Shown: positions 1 through 7,716, numbered from the stretch's first letter. The stretch: DNA of 12,892 nucleotides from Demequinaceae bacterium UBA4004 (GCA_002384765.1 DGBM01000146.1:1-12892), one strand, 5' to 3'. Translations and numbers: made by a program. Notes: generated by a model not told the origin, from the letters alone.

Positions 1-827
1 CCCTCCGGCAAGAACCCGCGGTCACGGTGATGGAACAGGTTGGATTCCGGGTCCCGCTTGGACAGCTTCTTGGTGCCCTCACCCAACACCATGGGCATGT
101 GCGCGTAGGCGGGCACCGCGTCGGCAATGCCGAGTTCAACCATCGCGCGCCACAACACGATCTGTCGTGGCGTGGAACTCAGCAGGTCCTCGCCGCGGAG
201 CACGTGAGTGATCCTCATGAGGGCGTCGTCCACGGGGTTCACCAGCGTGTACAGCGGGATGCCGTTTCCTCGCACGATGACGTAGTCGGGCACCGTTCCC
301 GCGGGGAACGTGACGTCCCCTCGAATCATGTCGGTCACCGTGATGTCCTCGTCCGGCATGCGCATACGGATCACCGGCTCGCGGCCCTCGGCGCGGAAGG
401 CGGCCTTGGCCTCGTCAGTGAGATCGCGGTCGAATCCGTCGTAACCGAGCTTGGGGTCCCGGCCCGCGGCACGGTGCCTCGCCTCCACCTCGTCGGGCGT
501 CGAGAACGACTCGTAGGCGTATCCGCCCTCGATCAGCTCGCGCACCACCTCGGCGTGCAGGTCGTGGCGCTCAGACTGACGGTACGGGCCGAAGGGACCG
601 CCGATGTCGGGGCCCTCGTCGTACGTGATGCCGAGCCACTCCATCGCGTCGAGCAGCTGCTCGTAGCTGTCTTGGGAATCGCGTTCCGCGTCGGTGTCCT
701 CGATCCGGAACACGAGTTCGCCGCCGGTGTGACGCGCATATGCCCAGTTGAACAGCGCCGTGCGCACCATGCCCACGTGGGGCATCCCGGTGGGCGACGG
801 ACAGAATCGGACGCGGACCTTGCTCAT
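1..827 (-). CDS. gltX: Glutamyl-tRNA synthetase, N-terminal 275 residues (3' end beyond window)
   Basis: Class I aminoacyl-tRNA synthetase that charges tRNA with glutamate in the cytoplasm. Translating the minus strand from the ATG at 827 gives an uninterrupted frame to the left edge. It begins [20 protein letters not shown], the GluRS N-terminus with the HIGH-type signature as HVGM (residues 17-20). FRIEDTD follows at 40-46, a GPYRQSER block at about 80-87, [13 protein letters not shown] near 220-232, and the KMSKS-type loop KLSKR at 254-258. The missing part would hold the anticodon-binding domain, so discriminating versus non-discriminating behaviour cannot be judged. Upstream of the ATG lies AGGAAAGAG at 6 nt spacing, a good Shine-Dalgarno site. 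The FAH-family gene ends 25 nt upstream on the same strand, so the two are probably cotranscribed. The family assignment is near certain; the gene is cut only by the window edge. Confidence 0.97.
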   Translation of the reverse strand, partial: MSKVRVRFCPSPTGMPHVGMVRTALFNWAYARHTGGELVFRIEDTDAERDSQDSYEQLLDAMEWLGITYDEGPDIGGPFGPYRQSERHDLHAEVVRELIEGGYAYESFSTPDEVEARHRAAGRDPKLGYDGFDRDLTDEAKAAFRAEGREPVIRMRMPDEDITVTDMIRGDVTFPAGTVPDYVIVRGNGIPLYTLVNPVDDALMRITHVLRGEDLLSSTPRQIVLWRAMVELGIADAVPAYAHMPMVLGEGTKKLSKRDPESNLFHHRDRGFLPE

Positions 828-852
828 GGTGTCTCTTTCCTGGGCCGGGCGT

Positions 853-1641
853 TCAGCCGCGCCGGAGCACGGGGTTGCGCAGCGTGCCGATGCCTTCGAT
901 GTCGATCTCCACGACGTCGCCGTGGTGCAACGCGGTCACCCCCGAAGGGGTCCCGGTGAGGATCACGTCGCCGGGCAGCAGCGTCACGATCTCCGACACC
1001 ATCGACACCGCGTTCATGACGTCAACAAGCATGTCCGAGGTGTTGCCCGTCTGAACCGTCTTGCCGTTGATGCGCGACGAGATCACCACGTCATCGTGCG
1101 CCAGCTCGGTCTCGATCCACGGCCCCAACGGAAGGGAGGTGTCGAAGGCCTTGGCGCGGAACCACTGGTCCTCGCGCCTTTGCAGGTCACGGGCAGTCAC
1201 ATCGTTGGCGCAGGTAAAGCCGTAGATGTAATCCTCGGCGCGCTCCGGACTCACGTCCCTGCACAGCTTGCCCATCACCACGGCCAACTCCGCCTCGAGC
1301 TGGACGTCTTGGGAGTACGACGGCAACACGATGGGGTCGTCGGGCCCGATCACGGCCGTGTTGGGCTTCAGGAAGATGATGGGCACATCGGATGCGGGGC
1401 CGAGGTGCGGGATCTCCTTGGCGTGCGCCTCGTAGTTCTTGCCAAGGCACACCGCCTTGGACCGGGGGATGACCGGCGACAGCAGGCGCACATCGTCAGT
1501 CAACGGCAGCCGCTCACCCGTGGGCTTGCCGGCGATGTACATCGGATCGCCGCTGAGGACGATCAACTCCTGCTCGCCCGGCTCTCCTTCAACGACGGCA
1601 TACCGGGGATCGCCACCGGTGGTGAATCGGGCAATGCGCAT
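853..1641 (-). CDS. Fumarylacetoacetate hydrolase (FAH) family protein
   Basis: A 262-residue cytoplasmic enzyme of the FAH superfamily. Members act on beta-diketo or 2-oxo acid substrates (acylpyruvate hydrolase, oxaloacetate decarboxylase/tautomerase, 2-hydroxyhepta-dienedioate isomerase types); the substrate here cannot be told from sequence. Visible signatures are [13 protein letters not shown] (64-76), [16 protein letters not shown] (87-102), the metal-ligand pair ExE in [11 protein letters not shown] (E116, E118), [14 protein letters not shown] (141-154, Asp147 as a further ligand), [12 protein letters not shown] (164-175) and [12 protein letters not shown] (234-245). The frame is open 189 nt further upstream, but the family homology begins at MRIARF. 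That ATG has TAGGCT ending 7 nt before it, so the transcript may be leaderless. It lies directly upstream of gltX, a neighbourhood common in actinobacteria, and diverges from the ClbS/DfsB-like gene. Family certain, substrate unknown. Confidence 0.93.
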   Translation of the reverse strand: MRIARFTTGGDPRYAVVEGEPGEQELIVLSGDPMYIAGKPTGERLPLTDDVRLLSPVIPRSKAVCLGKNYEAHAKEIPHLGPASDVPIIFLKPNTAVIGPDDPIVLPSYSQDVQLEAELAVVMGKLCRDVSPERAEDYIYGFTCANDVTARDLQRREDQWFRAKAFDTSLPLGPWIETELAHDDVVISSRINGKTVQTGNTSDMLVDVMNAVSMVSEIVTLLPGDVILTGTPSGVTALHHGDVVEIDIEGIGTLRNPVLRRG

Positions 1642-1648
1642 GACGCCT

Positions 1649-1654
1649 AGCCTA
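1649..1654 (-). promoter_or_regulatory. Putative leaderless -10 element of the FAH-family gene
   Basis: On the minus strand TAGGCT (TAnnnT type) is followed by 7 nt and then the ATG at 1641. No Shine-Dalgarno sequence sits at a usable distance. If the transcript starts at the A of the ATG, this is the expected position of an actinobacterial -10 hexamer. This is inferred from spacing only; no clear -35 is seen. Confidence 0.45.
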
Positions 1655-1680
1655 GCCGCCACGGCCGATGGACCGAGTGC

Positions 1681-1731
1681 GCCCGCTCGCGAGCGCCCCT
1701 GTCCCCCGCCCGCCGTGCGGCGCGAGCGGGC
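1681..1731. repeat. 11-bp inverted repeat with an embedded 12-bp palindrome between divergent genes
   Basis: GCCCGCTCGCG at 1681-1691 is matched by its exact reverse complement CGCGAGCGGGC at 1721-1731. Positions 1684-1695 (CGCTCGCGAGCG) also form a perfect palindrome. The structure sits in the 108-base gap between the -10-like elements of the divergent FAH and ClbS/DfsB-like genes. It could be an operator for a dimeric regulator or only G/C-rich chance. The rest of the gap shows no other gene or signal. Confidence 0.4.
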
Positions 1732-1737
1732 CGCGCC

Positions 1738-1743
1738 TAGCAT
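1738..1743 (+). promoter_or_regulatory. Putative -10 element of the ClbS/DfsB-like gene
   Basis: TAGCAT lies 6 nt before the first ATG (1750), the leaderless arrangement. GGAG at 1744-1747 is only 2 nt from this ATG but 5 nt from the next one (1753), so a leadered start at 1753 is possible. The two readings differ by a single methionine. Confidence 0.4.
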
Positions 1744-1749
1744 GGAGTC

Positions 1750-2244
1750 ATGATGCCCCGTGGACACGTGCAGATCATCGACGAGGCAGACGCTGGCCTG
1801 GCCAGACTGCTCGCCGTGGCCGACGCGCACCCAGCGGCCTTCCTGGGTGACGCCTACTTGGGCCGCACCGCCACCGACGTGCTATCGCACCTGAGCGCAT
1901 GGCACGAATTGTTCGAGGGCTGGATTGATGCCGACCGGGCCGGAGAGACCGTGGCCTACCCCGCCGAGGGCTACACGTGGCGCGACCTGGACGCCCTCAA
2001 CGAGACGCTCTACCAGGCTCATGCGGGCCGCGACTACGACTCCGCGCGAGCCGCGCTCGTCGCGTCTCACGACCGAGTGTGCGCGATCGTGGCGGCAATA
2101 CCCGAGGCAGAACTCACCACCAGCGAGTCGATGGAATGGCTGGGCGATGAGACGCTTGGCGACGTCGCGCATGAATGCCTTGGCGCCCACTACGAGTGGG
2201 CCCTCGGAGTGCTGGAAGCCGCCGGTATTGGGGACGATTCGTGA
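1750..2244 (+). CDS. ClbS/DfsB family four-helix bundle protein (DinB-like superfamily)
   Basis: A 164-residue soluble, mainly helical protein. It matches the ClbS/DfsB (DUF1706) pattern: an N-terminal helix, TATDVLSHLSAWHELFEGW (40-58), then the family hallmark PAEGYTWRDLDALNE (71-85), a helix with ARAALVASHDRV (99-110), and a C-terminal LGDVAHECLGAHYEWA (136-151). ClbS itself protects colibactin producers as a cyclopropane hydrolase, and DfsB is linked to difficidin, but most members have no known role; that function is not shown here. His47, His52 and His147 are candidate site residues, by analogy with DinB-type folds. The stop codon overlaps the GTG of the next gene by 4 bases (GTGA), so the two are translationally coupled. 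Start is ATG 1750 or 1753. Confidence 0.85.
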   Translation: MMPRGHVQIIDEADAGLARLLAVADAHPAAFLGDAYLGRTATDVLSHLSAWHELFEGWIDADRAGETVAYPAEGYTWRDLDALNETLYQAHAGRDYDSARAALVASHDRVCAIVAAIPEAELTTSESMEWLGDETLGDVAHECLGAHYEWALGVLEAAGIGDDS

Positions 2245-3338
2245 CCGCAGGCGCGGCCGCCGAACCGGCGACGGCACCGTCACACATGACTCGCGTGAGC
2301 GCCTGGCCCGGGCGCATCGTCGGGCTGGACCTCGCCAGAGCGGCGGCGATCATCGGCATGCTCGCGGCGCACGTGGGCGATTCGGGGCTCCGCGGCGACG
2401 ATGCTGCGGGCTGGGGCTGGTTGTGGGTCGCGGACGGCCGGCCGTCCGCCGTCTTCGCCGTGCTTGCGGGGACCACCATCTCGATCATGAGTGCGTCCGA
2501 CCGCGTCGGCTCCGGGCACACGGCGGTACGGGTGGCGACGAGGGCGGTCATCCTCGTGGCGGTGGGCTTGGTGCTCAACGCACTCGGCACGCCCGTAGCG
2601 GTCATCCTGGGCAACCTTGGCGTGATGTTCCTGCTGGTCATTCCGGCGATCCGGTGGACACCGCGCGCACTGGCGGTCGCTGGCTCAGGAGTGCTCGTGG
2701 GCGGAGCGGTGGCCTTCCGCTTTGTCGAGGGAGCCTGGGACGGAATCCCCGTCGCGGAGGCGGTGACGCACTACTACTATCCGGCGATGGCGTGGACCGG
2801 TTATGTGCTGGTCGGAATGGCCGTGGGGAAACTGCGCCTGCGCGAGCCCGCCGTGGCATCGGCGCTGGTGTGGACCGGAGCCCTCGGCACGGCCGTGACC
2901 TATGGCGTGGCCATTCTTGTGGGTGCAGCGGCCCCGTGGCAGACCGCGACCGGCCCGTGGTGGGCGTCCCTGACGGCGCACTCGACGTCGCCGTTCGAGA
3001 TGGTCGGCAACACGTTCGTGGCTCTGCTCGTGATCGGAGTGTGCCTGTGGATCGCGCGGCCCACGCCGGTGTTCCTGCCTGCGCTTGCCTTTGGCTCGAT
3101 GTCGCTCAGCGTGTATTCGGCGCAGATTGTGGTGATCGCCATCGCGGGCGACCAGATCGTGTGGCACCCGTCGAACGTCGCCTTTGCCGTCCTGACCCTG
3201 GCTCTCATGGCCGCGGCGACCGTGTGGCGGGTGTTCTTGGGGGCCGGCCCGCTCGAGCGGGCCCTCACCCTTGCCTCCACCAAGGCGGCCGACGCCGTGG
3301 CCGCGCCGCGGGGGTCAGGTTCCGGCCCACGGCCGTAG
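2241..3338 (+). CDS. Polytopic membrane protein, DUF1624/DUF418/HGSNAT-like acyltransferase family
   Basis: A 365-residue integral membrane protein with about 9-10 hydrophobic segments (roughly 33-45, 67-84, 99-117, 120-137, 143-160, 180-197, 206-230, 258-282, 288-332). The N-terminus RIVGLDLARAAAIIGMLAAH (25-44) and DGRPSAVFAVLAGTTISI (65-82) match the heparan-alpha-glucosaminide N-acetyltransferase/DUF1624 and DUF418 families. So do YYYPAMAWTGYVLVGMAVGK (168-187) and the late FGSMSLSVYSAQ. These are thought to move acyl groups across or at the membrane; acceptor and donor are unknown here. The GTG at 2241 is chosen because it overlaps the upstream TGA (GTGA), indicating coupling. The in-frame ATG at 2286, just before the conserved start of the domain, is an alternative. 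A low-complexity Ala/Gly/Pro tail ends the protein. Confidence 0.82.
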   Translation: MTAGAAAEPATAPSHMTRVSAWPGRIVGLDLARAAAIIGMLAAHVGDSGLRGDDAAGWGWLWVADGRPSAVFAVLAGTTISIMSASDRVGSGHTAVRVATRAVILVAVGLVLNALGTPVAVILGNLGVMFLLVIPAIRWTPRALAVAGSGVLVGGAVAFRFVEGAWDGIPVAEAVTHYYYPAMAWTGYVLVGMAVGKLRLREPAVASALVWTGALGTAVTYGVAILVGAAAPWQTATGPWWASLTAHSTSPFEMVGNTFVALLVIGVCLWIARPTPVFLPALAFGSMSLSVYSAQIVVIAIAGDQIVWHPSNVAFAVLTLALMAAATVWRVFLGAGPLERALTLASTKAADAVAAPRGSGSGPRP

Positions 3339-3373
3339 GCCCTATGTCCACTTCACGGACCCTCACGGCGGGT

Positions 3374-3379
3374 TACGCT
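3374..3379 (+). promoter_or_regulatory. Putative -10 element of the small CxxC membrane protein gene
   Basis: TACGCT is followed by 8 nt and the ATG at 3388, close to leaderless spacing. It lies in the 49-nt gap after the membrane acyltransferase-like gene, so readthrough from that operon is equally possible. Confidence 0.3.
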
Positions 3380-3387
3380 TGCGCCCT

Positions 3388-3834
3388 ATGAAGGGGACGT
3401 ACGCACCAATGCGACGCCCGCGCCGATTCGCGCGGGCGCACGTCGTCGTGCTCGTCGGCGTCCTGATGACCGCGACTATCGCCGCGCTCACGTTGGTTCA
3501 CGTTCCGCAACCCTCGTCCCTGACGGCGACGTATGCCTCGACCGACCTCGTGGCCACCGCGACGCAGCCCATCGTCGCCGGTCACGTCGGGCACCCCTCG
3601 CCGGGAAGCGACCCGTCGGACGCCACTTGCACCACGTGCGGCGCAGATCAGGACGGCGCCGCCTTTGCCTGTGCGCTGGTCCTGTTCGTGATCGCCGTGA
3701 TGCGGCTCACGGCGCGGCCACAGCAACCCTCCTTCGCACTGACGAGCCGACGGTGGGTGGTTCGCGACCGCCTCGCGGCACTGTCAGCGCCTCAGACGCC
3801 CAATCTTTATGCCTTGTGCGTCAGTCGGACGTGA
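3388..3834 (+). CDS. Small two-helix membrane protein with a CxxC motif (hypothetical; DUF6153-like)
   Basis: Not confidently recognised. The 148-residue protein has an Arg-rich start (RRPRRFAR, 9-16) and a hydrophobic helix (about 18-38). A polar, presumably external loop follows with His66, His69 and CTTCG (Cys81, Cys84), then a second helix (about 90-106) and a tail ending LYALCVSRT. Helix, His-containing loop, second helix and a terminal LC-x-x-RT recall small actinobacterial proteins such as DUF6153, from memory only. The loop His and Cys residues could bind metal, and the next gene is a CueP-type copper lipoprotein, so a copper-related role is a reasonable inference. The start at 3388 is preferred over ATG 3409, whose nearest purine-rich stretch is too far away (13 nt). 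Confidence 0.65.
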   Translation: MKGTYAPMRRPRRFARAHVVVLVGVLMTATIAALTLVHVPQPSSLTATYASTDLVATATQPIVAGHVGHPSPGSDPSDATCTTCGADQDGAAFACALVLFVIAVMRLTARPQQPSFALTSRRWVVRDRLAALSAPQTPNLYALCVSRT

Positions 3835-4018
3835 GCAGTCACGAGCCCCGCGGCATTCCACACGCGCGCCTGTGACGCACGCTCGTGGGTTCCGCACGCC
3901 TCTCACCGGTCTCATTGACCGCCGCCGGCCACACGTACCGCCGTGCCTTTCCGTTCTCGCCGTCGCCGCCCTTGCGTGACGACGCCACGGGAGCCACCGT
4001 TCAACAGAAGGACCACTC

Positions 4019-4651
4019 ATGTCACAGCACTCCACCCACCACACCTCGGGGCGCGGCGTCGCCGGGCTCGCGCTCGCCATCGTTGCCGCTCTTGTCCTGT
4101 CGGCCTGCGCACCGGGAGACCGGACCACGCCGGACGCCTCAGCGGACGGCGGGAGCCCTCAGGCTCGCGACCAGATGATGGCCGACTACGGCTTGGCTGG
4201 ACTCGACACCCGACAGGTCATCGACACGCTCGACGCGCTCGCCGTAGTCGACCGGCCGGGCACGCTCATGGCCTCCGTCCGGCCCCACGAACTGCTCCTC
4301 ACGGACGACCAGCAACGCGAAATTGCCCTCGCGATTCCCGAAGACACGTTCTACGTGTCCATCGCCCCCTACATCGACCAGACACACGACTGCTACTTCC
4401 ACAGCCTCACCACCTGCAAGGGCGAGATCCAGAACAGCGACGTCCACGTGCTCGTGACGGACGCGGCCTCCGGTGAGATCCTGATCGACGAGACACGGAC
4501 GACGTACGACAACGGGTTCGTCGGGCTGTGGTTGCCGCGTGGTCCTGACGTCACGGTGACGATCGAGTACGACGGCCGCTCTGCGACCAGTGACCTCTCC
4601 ACCAAGGGCGACGACGACGCCACCTGCGTGACCACCATGCAGCTCAGCTAG
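4019..4651 (+). CDS. CueP-family metal-binding lipoprotein
   Basis: A 210-residue exported lipoprotein: a hydrophobic signal (about 13-29) ends in the lipobox LSAC with Cys30 as the lipidated residue, followed by a flexible Asp/Ser/Gly-rich linker. The mature part is CueP-like: YGLAGLDTRQVIDTLDAL (57-74), HDCYFHSLTTCKGEI (123-137), DNGFVGLWLPRG (164-175) and the terminal ATCVTTMQLS. Cys125, Cys133 and Cys203 correspond to the three conserved cysteines of CueP, which in Salmonella is a periplasmic copper-binding protein. A role in surface copper handling follows from the family and has not been shown here. AAGGA 7 nt before the ATG is a good Shine-Dalgarno site. The 184-base gap upstream holds a TTGACC at about 3916 but no convincing -10 and no visible CsoR- or CueR-type operator. 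The CxxC membrane protein precedes it. Confidence 0.92.
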   Translation: MSQHSTHHTSGRGVAGLALAIVAALVLSACAPGDRTTPDASADGGSPQARDQMMADYGLAGLDTRQVIDTLDALAVVDRPGTLMASVRPHELLLTDDQQREIALAIPEDTFYVSIAPYIDQTHDCYFHSLTTCKGEIQNSDVHVLVTDAASGEILIDETRTTYDNGFVGLWLPRGPDVTVTIEYDGRSATSDLSTKGDDDATCVTTMQLS

Positions 4652-4666
4652 TCACCTTCTTGGTCA

Positions 4667-4700
4667 CTGCCTCCCGGATCGCCTCGGCACCGGGAGGCAG
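4667..4700 (+). terminator. 11-bp perfect hairpin after the CueP-family gene
   Basis: CTGCCTCCCGG (4667-4677) and CCGGGAGGCAG (4690-4700) form an exact stem with a 12-nt loop, starting 15 nt after the stop codon. There is no T-tract, so it may be a U-less actinobacterial terminator or a transcript-stabilising hairpin. It also separates this gene from the next plus-strand gene. Confidence 0.6.
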
Positions 4701-4745
4701 CGGGCGCGGCGGCTCACCCGTGCGGTCTCTCCGAACAAGCGCTGA

Positions 4746-4751
4746 GACAAT
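4746..4751 (+). promoter_or_regulatory. Putative -10 element of the 300-aa protein gene
   Basis: GACAAT, then GGGTGG, then the GTG at 4758. The 6-nt spacing equals that of several other genes in the window and helps choose this GTG start. An out-of-frame ATG at 4750 overlaps the element. Confidence 0.4.
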
Positions 4752-4757
4752 GGGTGG

Positions 4758-5660
4758 GTGATTCACGCGAGCGCCACCGTGCTCCCCCGCTCCGAGTGGG
4801 AACCGCTCGCATCGGCGCACGCAGACCGCGCCGACGCACTGACCGCCGGACACCGCCACCGCGCCGGCCGAGGCGAGAAGCACGCCATCGAAGACTTTCT
4901 CTACGAGTACTACCCCACCAGGCCATCGCGCCTGCGGCGCTGGCACCCGGGTGCCGGAACCGTCCTCGAAGACGCCCCCGAACACGCCGGCTGGAAGTTC
5001 TACCGCACTGAGGCGCGCGGCACATCGGTTGATCTCGACGCCTTCCTGGAGGCACGCGGCGAGGGTGTCGCCCACATCACGAGACTGTTGGCTGCCACCG
5101 CGTCTCGGCCGGCACGGCTTGGCTGCTTCGGTCTTCACGAGTGGGCGATGGTGTACCGCGCAGGCGAGGACCGCCGCCACCCACTCCCCCTGCGTCTGGG
5201 CCGGGCCGGGACCGACGCCGTTGTCGAGGCTAACCCGATCTCCTGCTCACACTTCGACGCGTTCCGCTTCTTCACACCCGAAGCTGCGCCGCTGAACGCG
5301 CTGCAGCCCACGCGCGCCACCCAGCTCGATCTTGAGCAACCTGGATGCCTGCACGCCAACATGGACCTGTATCGGTGGGCGATGAAGTTGGCGCCGGCGA
5401 TCCCCTCTGAACTTGAACTCGAAGCCTTCGGCATGGCCCTTGAAATTCGCAGGGTGGACTTGCGGGCCTCGCCCTACGACGTCTCGGGGTACGGCCTGGA
5501 GCCGATCGCCGTCGAGACGCTCGAAGGCAAGCGCGAGTACGCGGAACTTCAGGCAAACTTTGCCAGGCGCGGTGCGGACCTTCGGTCCCGCATCGTCGCC
5601 TCCGTGGACCACATGCGAGCGTCAGTCGGCTCACCCGCTGGCGAGGCGGCCCGCTCTTAG
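4758..5660 (+). CDS. Conserved actinobacterial protein, often labelled '3-methyladenine DNA glycosylase'
   Basis: The 300-residue product resembles a conserved actinobacterial family that databases tend to call 3-methyladenine DNA glycosylase. I recognise the family from memory, but I see no HhH-GPD, AAG (MPG) or Tag motif that would justify the name. Conserved-looking blocks are GEKHAIEDFLYEYYPTR (39-55) with LRRWHPGAG (59-67), LGCFGLHEWAMVYR (121-134), CSHFDAFRFFT (163-173), QPTRATQ (183-189), EQPGCLHANMDLYRWA (193-208) and DLRASPYD (244-251). Cys163-x-His165 and Cys197-x-His199 are two CxH pairs and, with Cys123 and His127, are plausible metal or active-site residues. No signal peptide or membrane segment is seen. 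The GTG start is the only suitable in-frame start before the first conserved block. It converges with the malic enzyme gene, with 38 nt between stops. Function unproven. Confidence 0.8.
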   Translation: MIHASATVLPRSEWEPLASAHADRADALTAGHRHRAGRGEKHAIEDFLYEYYPTRPSRLRRWHPGAGTVLEDAPEHAGWKFYRTEARGTSVDLDAFLEARGEGVAHITRLLAATASRPARLGCFGLHEWAMVYRAGEDRRHPLPLRLGRAGTDAVVEANPISCSHFDAFRFFTPEAAPLNALQPTRATQLDLEQPGCLHANMDLYRWAMKLAPAIPSELELEAFGMALEIRRVDLRASPYDVSGYGLEPIAVETLEGKREYAELQANFARRGADLRSRIVASVDHMRASVGSPAGEAARS

Positions 5661-5698
5661 AGTGCGCACACGTGATGGCGCGCTGTGCACGGCCCGCG

Positions 5699-7120
5699 TC
5701 ACGCGGTCGAAGCTACCATCCCCGCTCTTGCCGCTGCCTCGACCGCAGCGGCCACCACCTTGACAACGTCCGGGTGGAAGACGCTGGGCACGATGTAGGC
5801 CGCGTTGAGTTCGTCCTCGCCGATGATGTTCGCAAGGGCGTTGGCGGCCGCAAACAGGATGTCGTCGGTCACCTCGTGACTCTGGGCGTCGAGCAGTCCC
5901 CTGAACACGCCGGGGAAGGCCAGCACGTTGTTGATCTGGTTGGCGGTGTCGCTGCGTCCTGAAGCGACCACGGCCGCGTGCTTCGAGGCTTCAGCGATAT
6001 TCACCTCGGGATCGGGATTGGCCAAGGCGAACACGATCGCGTCATGGTTCATGGTGGCGATGTCGTCGCCGGTGAGCAGGTTGGGCGCCGAGACGCCGAT
6101 GAAGACGTCGGCCCCGGCGATGACTTCCTTGAGCGTGCCTTGGACCCCTGCTTTGTTGGTGTTCTCGGCGAGCCAGATCAGATTCTCGTGCCCATTGCGG
6201 GCGATATCCTCGCGCGCACTGTGGATTGCGCCGCGGCGGTCGGCAACCACGATGTCGGTGGCGCCCGCCTTCATCAGCAGCTTCAGGACCGCGGTACCGG
6301 CGGCGCCGGCTCCGCTCTGCACGATCCTCACCGTGCTCAGGTCCTTGCCAACCACCCGCAGGGCGTTGCGCAGCGCGGCCAGCACCACGATCGCGGTGCC
6401 GTGCTGGTCGTCGTGGAAGACCGGGAGGTCGAGTTCGGCACGTAGCCGCGCCTCGACCTCAAAGCACCGCGGGGCAGAAATGTCCTCGAGGTTGATGCCC
6501 GCGAAGACGGGTGCGATGGCCTTGACCGCCGCCACGATCTCATCGACATCCTGAGTGTCGAGGCAAATGGGGAAGGCGTCGATGCCGCCGAACCGCTTGA
6601 ACAGGGCCGCCTTGCCCTCCATGACGGGCATGGCGGCCAGCGGGCCGATATTGCCCAGACCCAGCACCGCGCTCCCATCGGTCACCACCGCGATCGTGTT
6701 GCGCTTGATGGTCAGCCTGCGGGCATCGTCGGGGTTCTTGGCAATCGCCATACACACCCGCGCCACCCCCGGCGTGTACACCATGGACATGTCGTCGCGG
6801 TTGCGGATCGGCACCTTGGATTCGATGCGGAGCTTGCCGCCCAGGTGCATCAGGAACGTGCGGTCGCTCACCTTGCCGATCTCCACACCGTGGACGGCGC
6901 GCATCGCTACCACGATCGCATCGGCATGATCGGCGTCCCGTGCCGCCGCCGTCACATCCACCTGCAGTCGCTCATGACCGGAGGCCGTGACGTCCAGCCC
7001 GGTGACCAGTCCCCCGATGCTCTCAATGACGGTGGTGAGTTCGCTCACGGCCGTGGGCCGAGCCGGAAGCTCGAGCCGAACGGTGATCGAGTTAGACACT
7101 GTGGGGAGGGGATTGCTCAT
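5699..7120 (-). CDS. NAD-type malic enzyme with N-terminal ACT domain
   Basis: A 473-residue cytoplasmic enzyme for oxidative decarboxylation of malate to pyruvate. An ACT-like regulatory domain occupies about 11-85 ([12 protein letters not shown] onward, with GLVTGLDV). The malic enzyme core follows: [10 protein letters not shown] (113-122), [14 protein letters not shown] (147-160) and [13 protein letters not shown] (167-179) with the catalytic Lys region. Then come [12 protein letters not shown] (200-211) and [10 protein letters not shown] (224-233), metal and substrate ligands, and a Rossmann motif GAGAAG (260-265). The acidic Asp284 in ADRRG near the second beta-strand end favours NAD over [13 protein letters not shown] (354-362) and [11 protein letters not shown] complete the set. 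The frame is open 90 nt upstream, but MSNPLP fits the family. GATTAT lies 6 nt before the ATG, and AGGAG is too close to act as a Shine-Dalgarno site. An amino-acid effector for the ACT domain is inference. Confidence 0.94.
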   Translation of the reverse strand: MSNPLPTVSNSITVRLELPARPTAVSELTTVIESIGGLVTGLDVTASGHERLQVDVTAAARDADHADAIVVAMRAVHGVEIGKVSDRTFLMHLGGKLRIESKVPIRNRDDMSMVYTPGVARVCMAIAKNPDDARRLTIKRNTIAVVTDGSAVLGLGNIGPLAAMPVMEGKAALFKRFGGIDAFPICLDTQDVDEIVAAVKAIAPVFAGINLEDISAPRCFEVEARLRAELDLPVFHDDQHGTAIVVLAALRNALRVVGKDLSTVRIVQSGAGAAGTAVLKLLMKAGATDIVVADRRGAIHSAREDIARNGHENLIWLAENTNKAGVQGTLKEVIAGADVFIGVSAPNLLTGDDIATMNHDAIVFALANPDPEVNIAEASKHAAVVASGRSDTANQINNVLAFPGVFRGLLDAQSHEVTDDILFAAANALANIIGEDELNAAYIVPSVFHPDVVKVVAAAVEAAARAGMVASTA

Positions 7121-7126
7121 ACTCCT

Positions 7127-7132
7127 ATAATC
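7127..7132 (-). promoter_or_regulatory. Putative leaderless -10 element of the malic enzyme gene
   Basis: Minus strand GATTAT, then AGGAGT, then ATG. The AGGAG ends 1 nt from the ATG, too close for ribosome binding, so a transcript starting at or near the ATG is the simpler reading. Confidence 0.4.
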
Positions 7133-7222
7133 CCGATTCCTCGCAAGTACTTCCATCTTTCCTCGTGTACATGCGTGGCGGACCACCGATCCGCTCGTGC
7201 CTGGCTTCATCGAGCAAGTGGT

Positions 7223-7239
7223 GCCGGCCGCTGACCGGC
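7223..7239 (-). terminator. Weak hairpin downstream of rnhA
   Basis: GCCGG (7223-7227) and CCGGC (7235-7239) flank a 7-nt loop, 13 nt beyond the rnhA stop codon. The stem is short and has no T-tract. It is the only terminator-like structure seen in the 131-base gap between rnhA and the malic enzyme gene. Confidence 0.25.
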
Positions 7240-7251
7240 TAGCGCCCGCGA

Positions 7252-7710
7252 CTAGGCCCGCGCACGCACCTCGTCGACGCCCCTGTTGGCGAGTTCATCG
7301 GCACGTTCATTGCCTGGGTCCCCGGCGTGGCCCTTCACCCAGACCCAAGAGACCTGGTGACGGGCGACTTGCGCGTCGAGCTCCTGCCACAGTTCCTGGT
7401 TCTTGACCGGCTTTTTGGCTGCGGTCTTCCAGCCGTTGCGCTTCCAACCCGCGATCCAGGTATTGATGCCGTTCATGACGTACGTCGAGTCCACGTGCAA
7501 CGTGACGGAGCACGGCTCGTTGAGCGCCTTGAGCCCCTCGATCACCGCCGTCAGCTCCATGACGTTGTTGGTGGTGTGGGCCGCGCCCCCTGACAGCTCC
7601 TTTTCATGGTCGCCGAAGCGCATCCACGCTCCCCAGCCACCAATGCCGGGATTGCCCTTGCAGGCGCCGTCGGTCCACATGTCGACCGCTGGCAGGCTGT
7701 CCGTGTTCAC
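7252..7710 (-). CDS. rnhA: Ribonuclease HI
   Basis: A 152-residue endonuclease that cuts the RNA strand of RNA-DNA hybrids, aiding removal of R-loops and primers. All active-site residues are visible: Asp14 in [12 protein letters not shown], Glu52 in [13 protein letters not shown], Asp74 in [12 protein letters not shown], and Asp138 in NERADELAN. The loop histidine is His128 in [10 protein letters not shown]. The basic protrusion region [20 protein letters not shown] (85-104) is present, as in E. coli-type enzymes. Length is normal for the single-domain form, with no hybrid-binding domain. GTG 7710 is the start: it has TAGTGT 6 nt upstream and no Shine-Dalgarno site, so it looks leaderless. 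It diverges from the ybaK-like gene across a repeat-rich gap. Confidence 0.95.
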   Translation of the reverse strand: MNTDSLPAVDMWTDGACKGNPGIGGWGAWMRFGDHEKELSGGAAHTTNNVMELTAVIEGLKALNEPCSVTLHVDSTYVMNGINTWIAGWKRNGWKTAAKKPVKNQELWQELDAQVARHQVSWVWVKGHAGDPGNERADELANRGVDEVRARA

Positions 7711-7716
7711 GCCGAC

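Noticed and set aside
27..959. 310-codon plus-strand frame opposite gltX
   Set aside because: Antisense shadow: low-complexity Arg/His/Val-rich translation, while the minus strand encodes a clear GluRS.
1642..1830. N-terminal extension of the FAH-family protein by 63 residues
   Set aside because: The extension has no family similarity and overlaps the divergent gene and its promoter.
1925..3391. 488-codon plus-strand frame across the ClbS-like and membrane protein genes
   Set aside because: Arg/Gly-rich out-of-frame reading of two recognised genes; no family similarity.
3835..4018. Copper-responsive operator before the CueP-family gene
   Set aside because: I searched by eye for CsoR- and CueR-type dyads and found none convincing; a matrix scan would be decisive.
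5661..5698. Bidirectional terminator between the 300-aa protein gene and the malic enzyme gene
   Set aside because: Only a 7-bp G-U-containing pairing (GTGCGCA with TGTGCAC) is visible and there is no T-tract; too weak to call.
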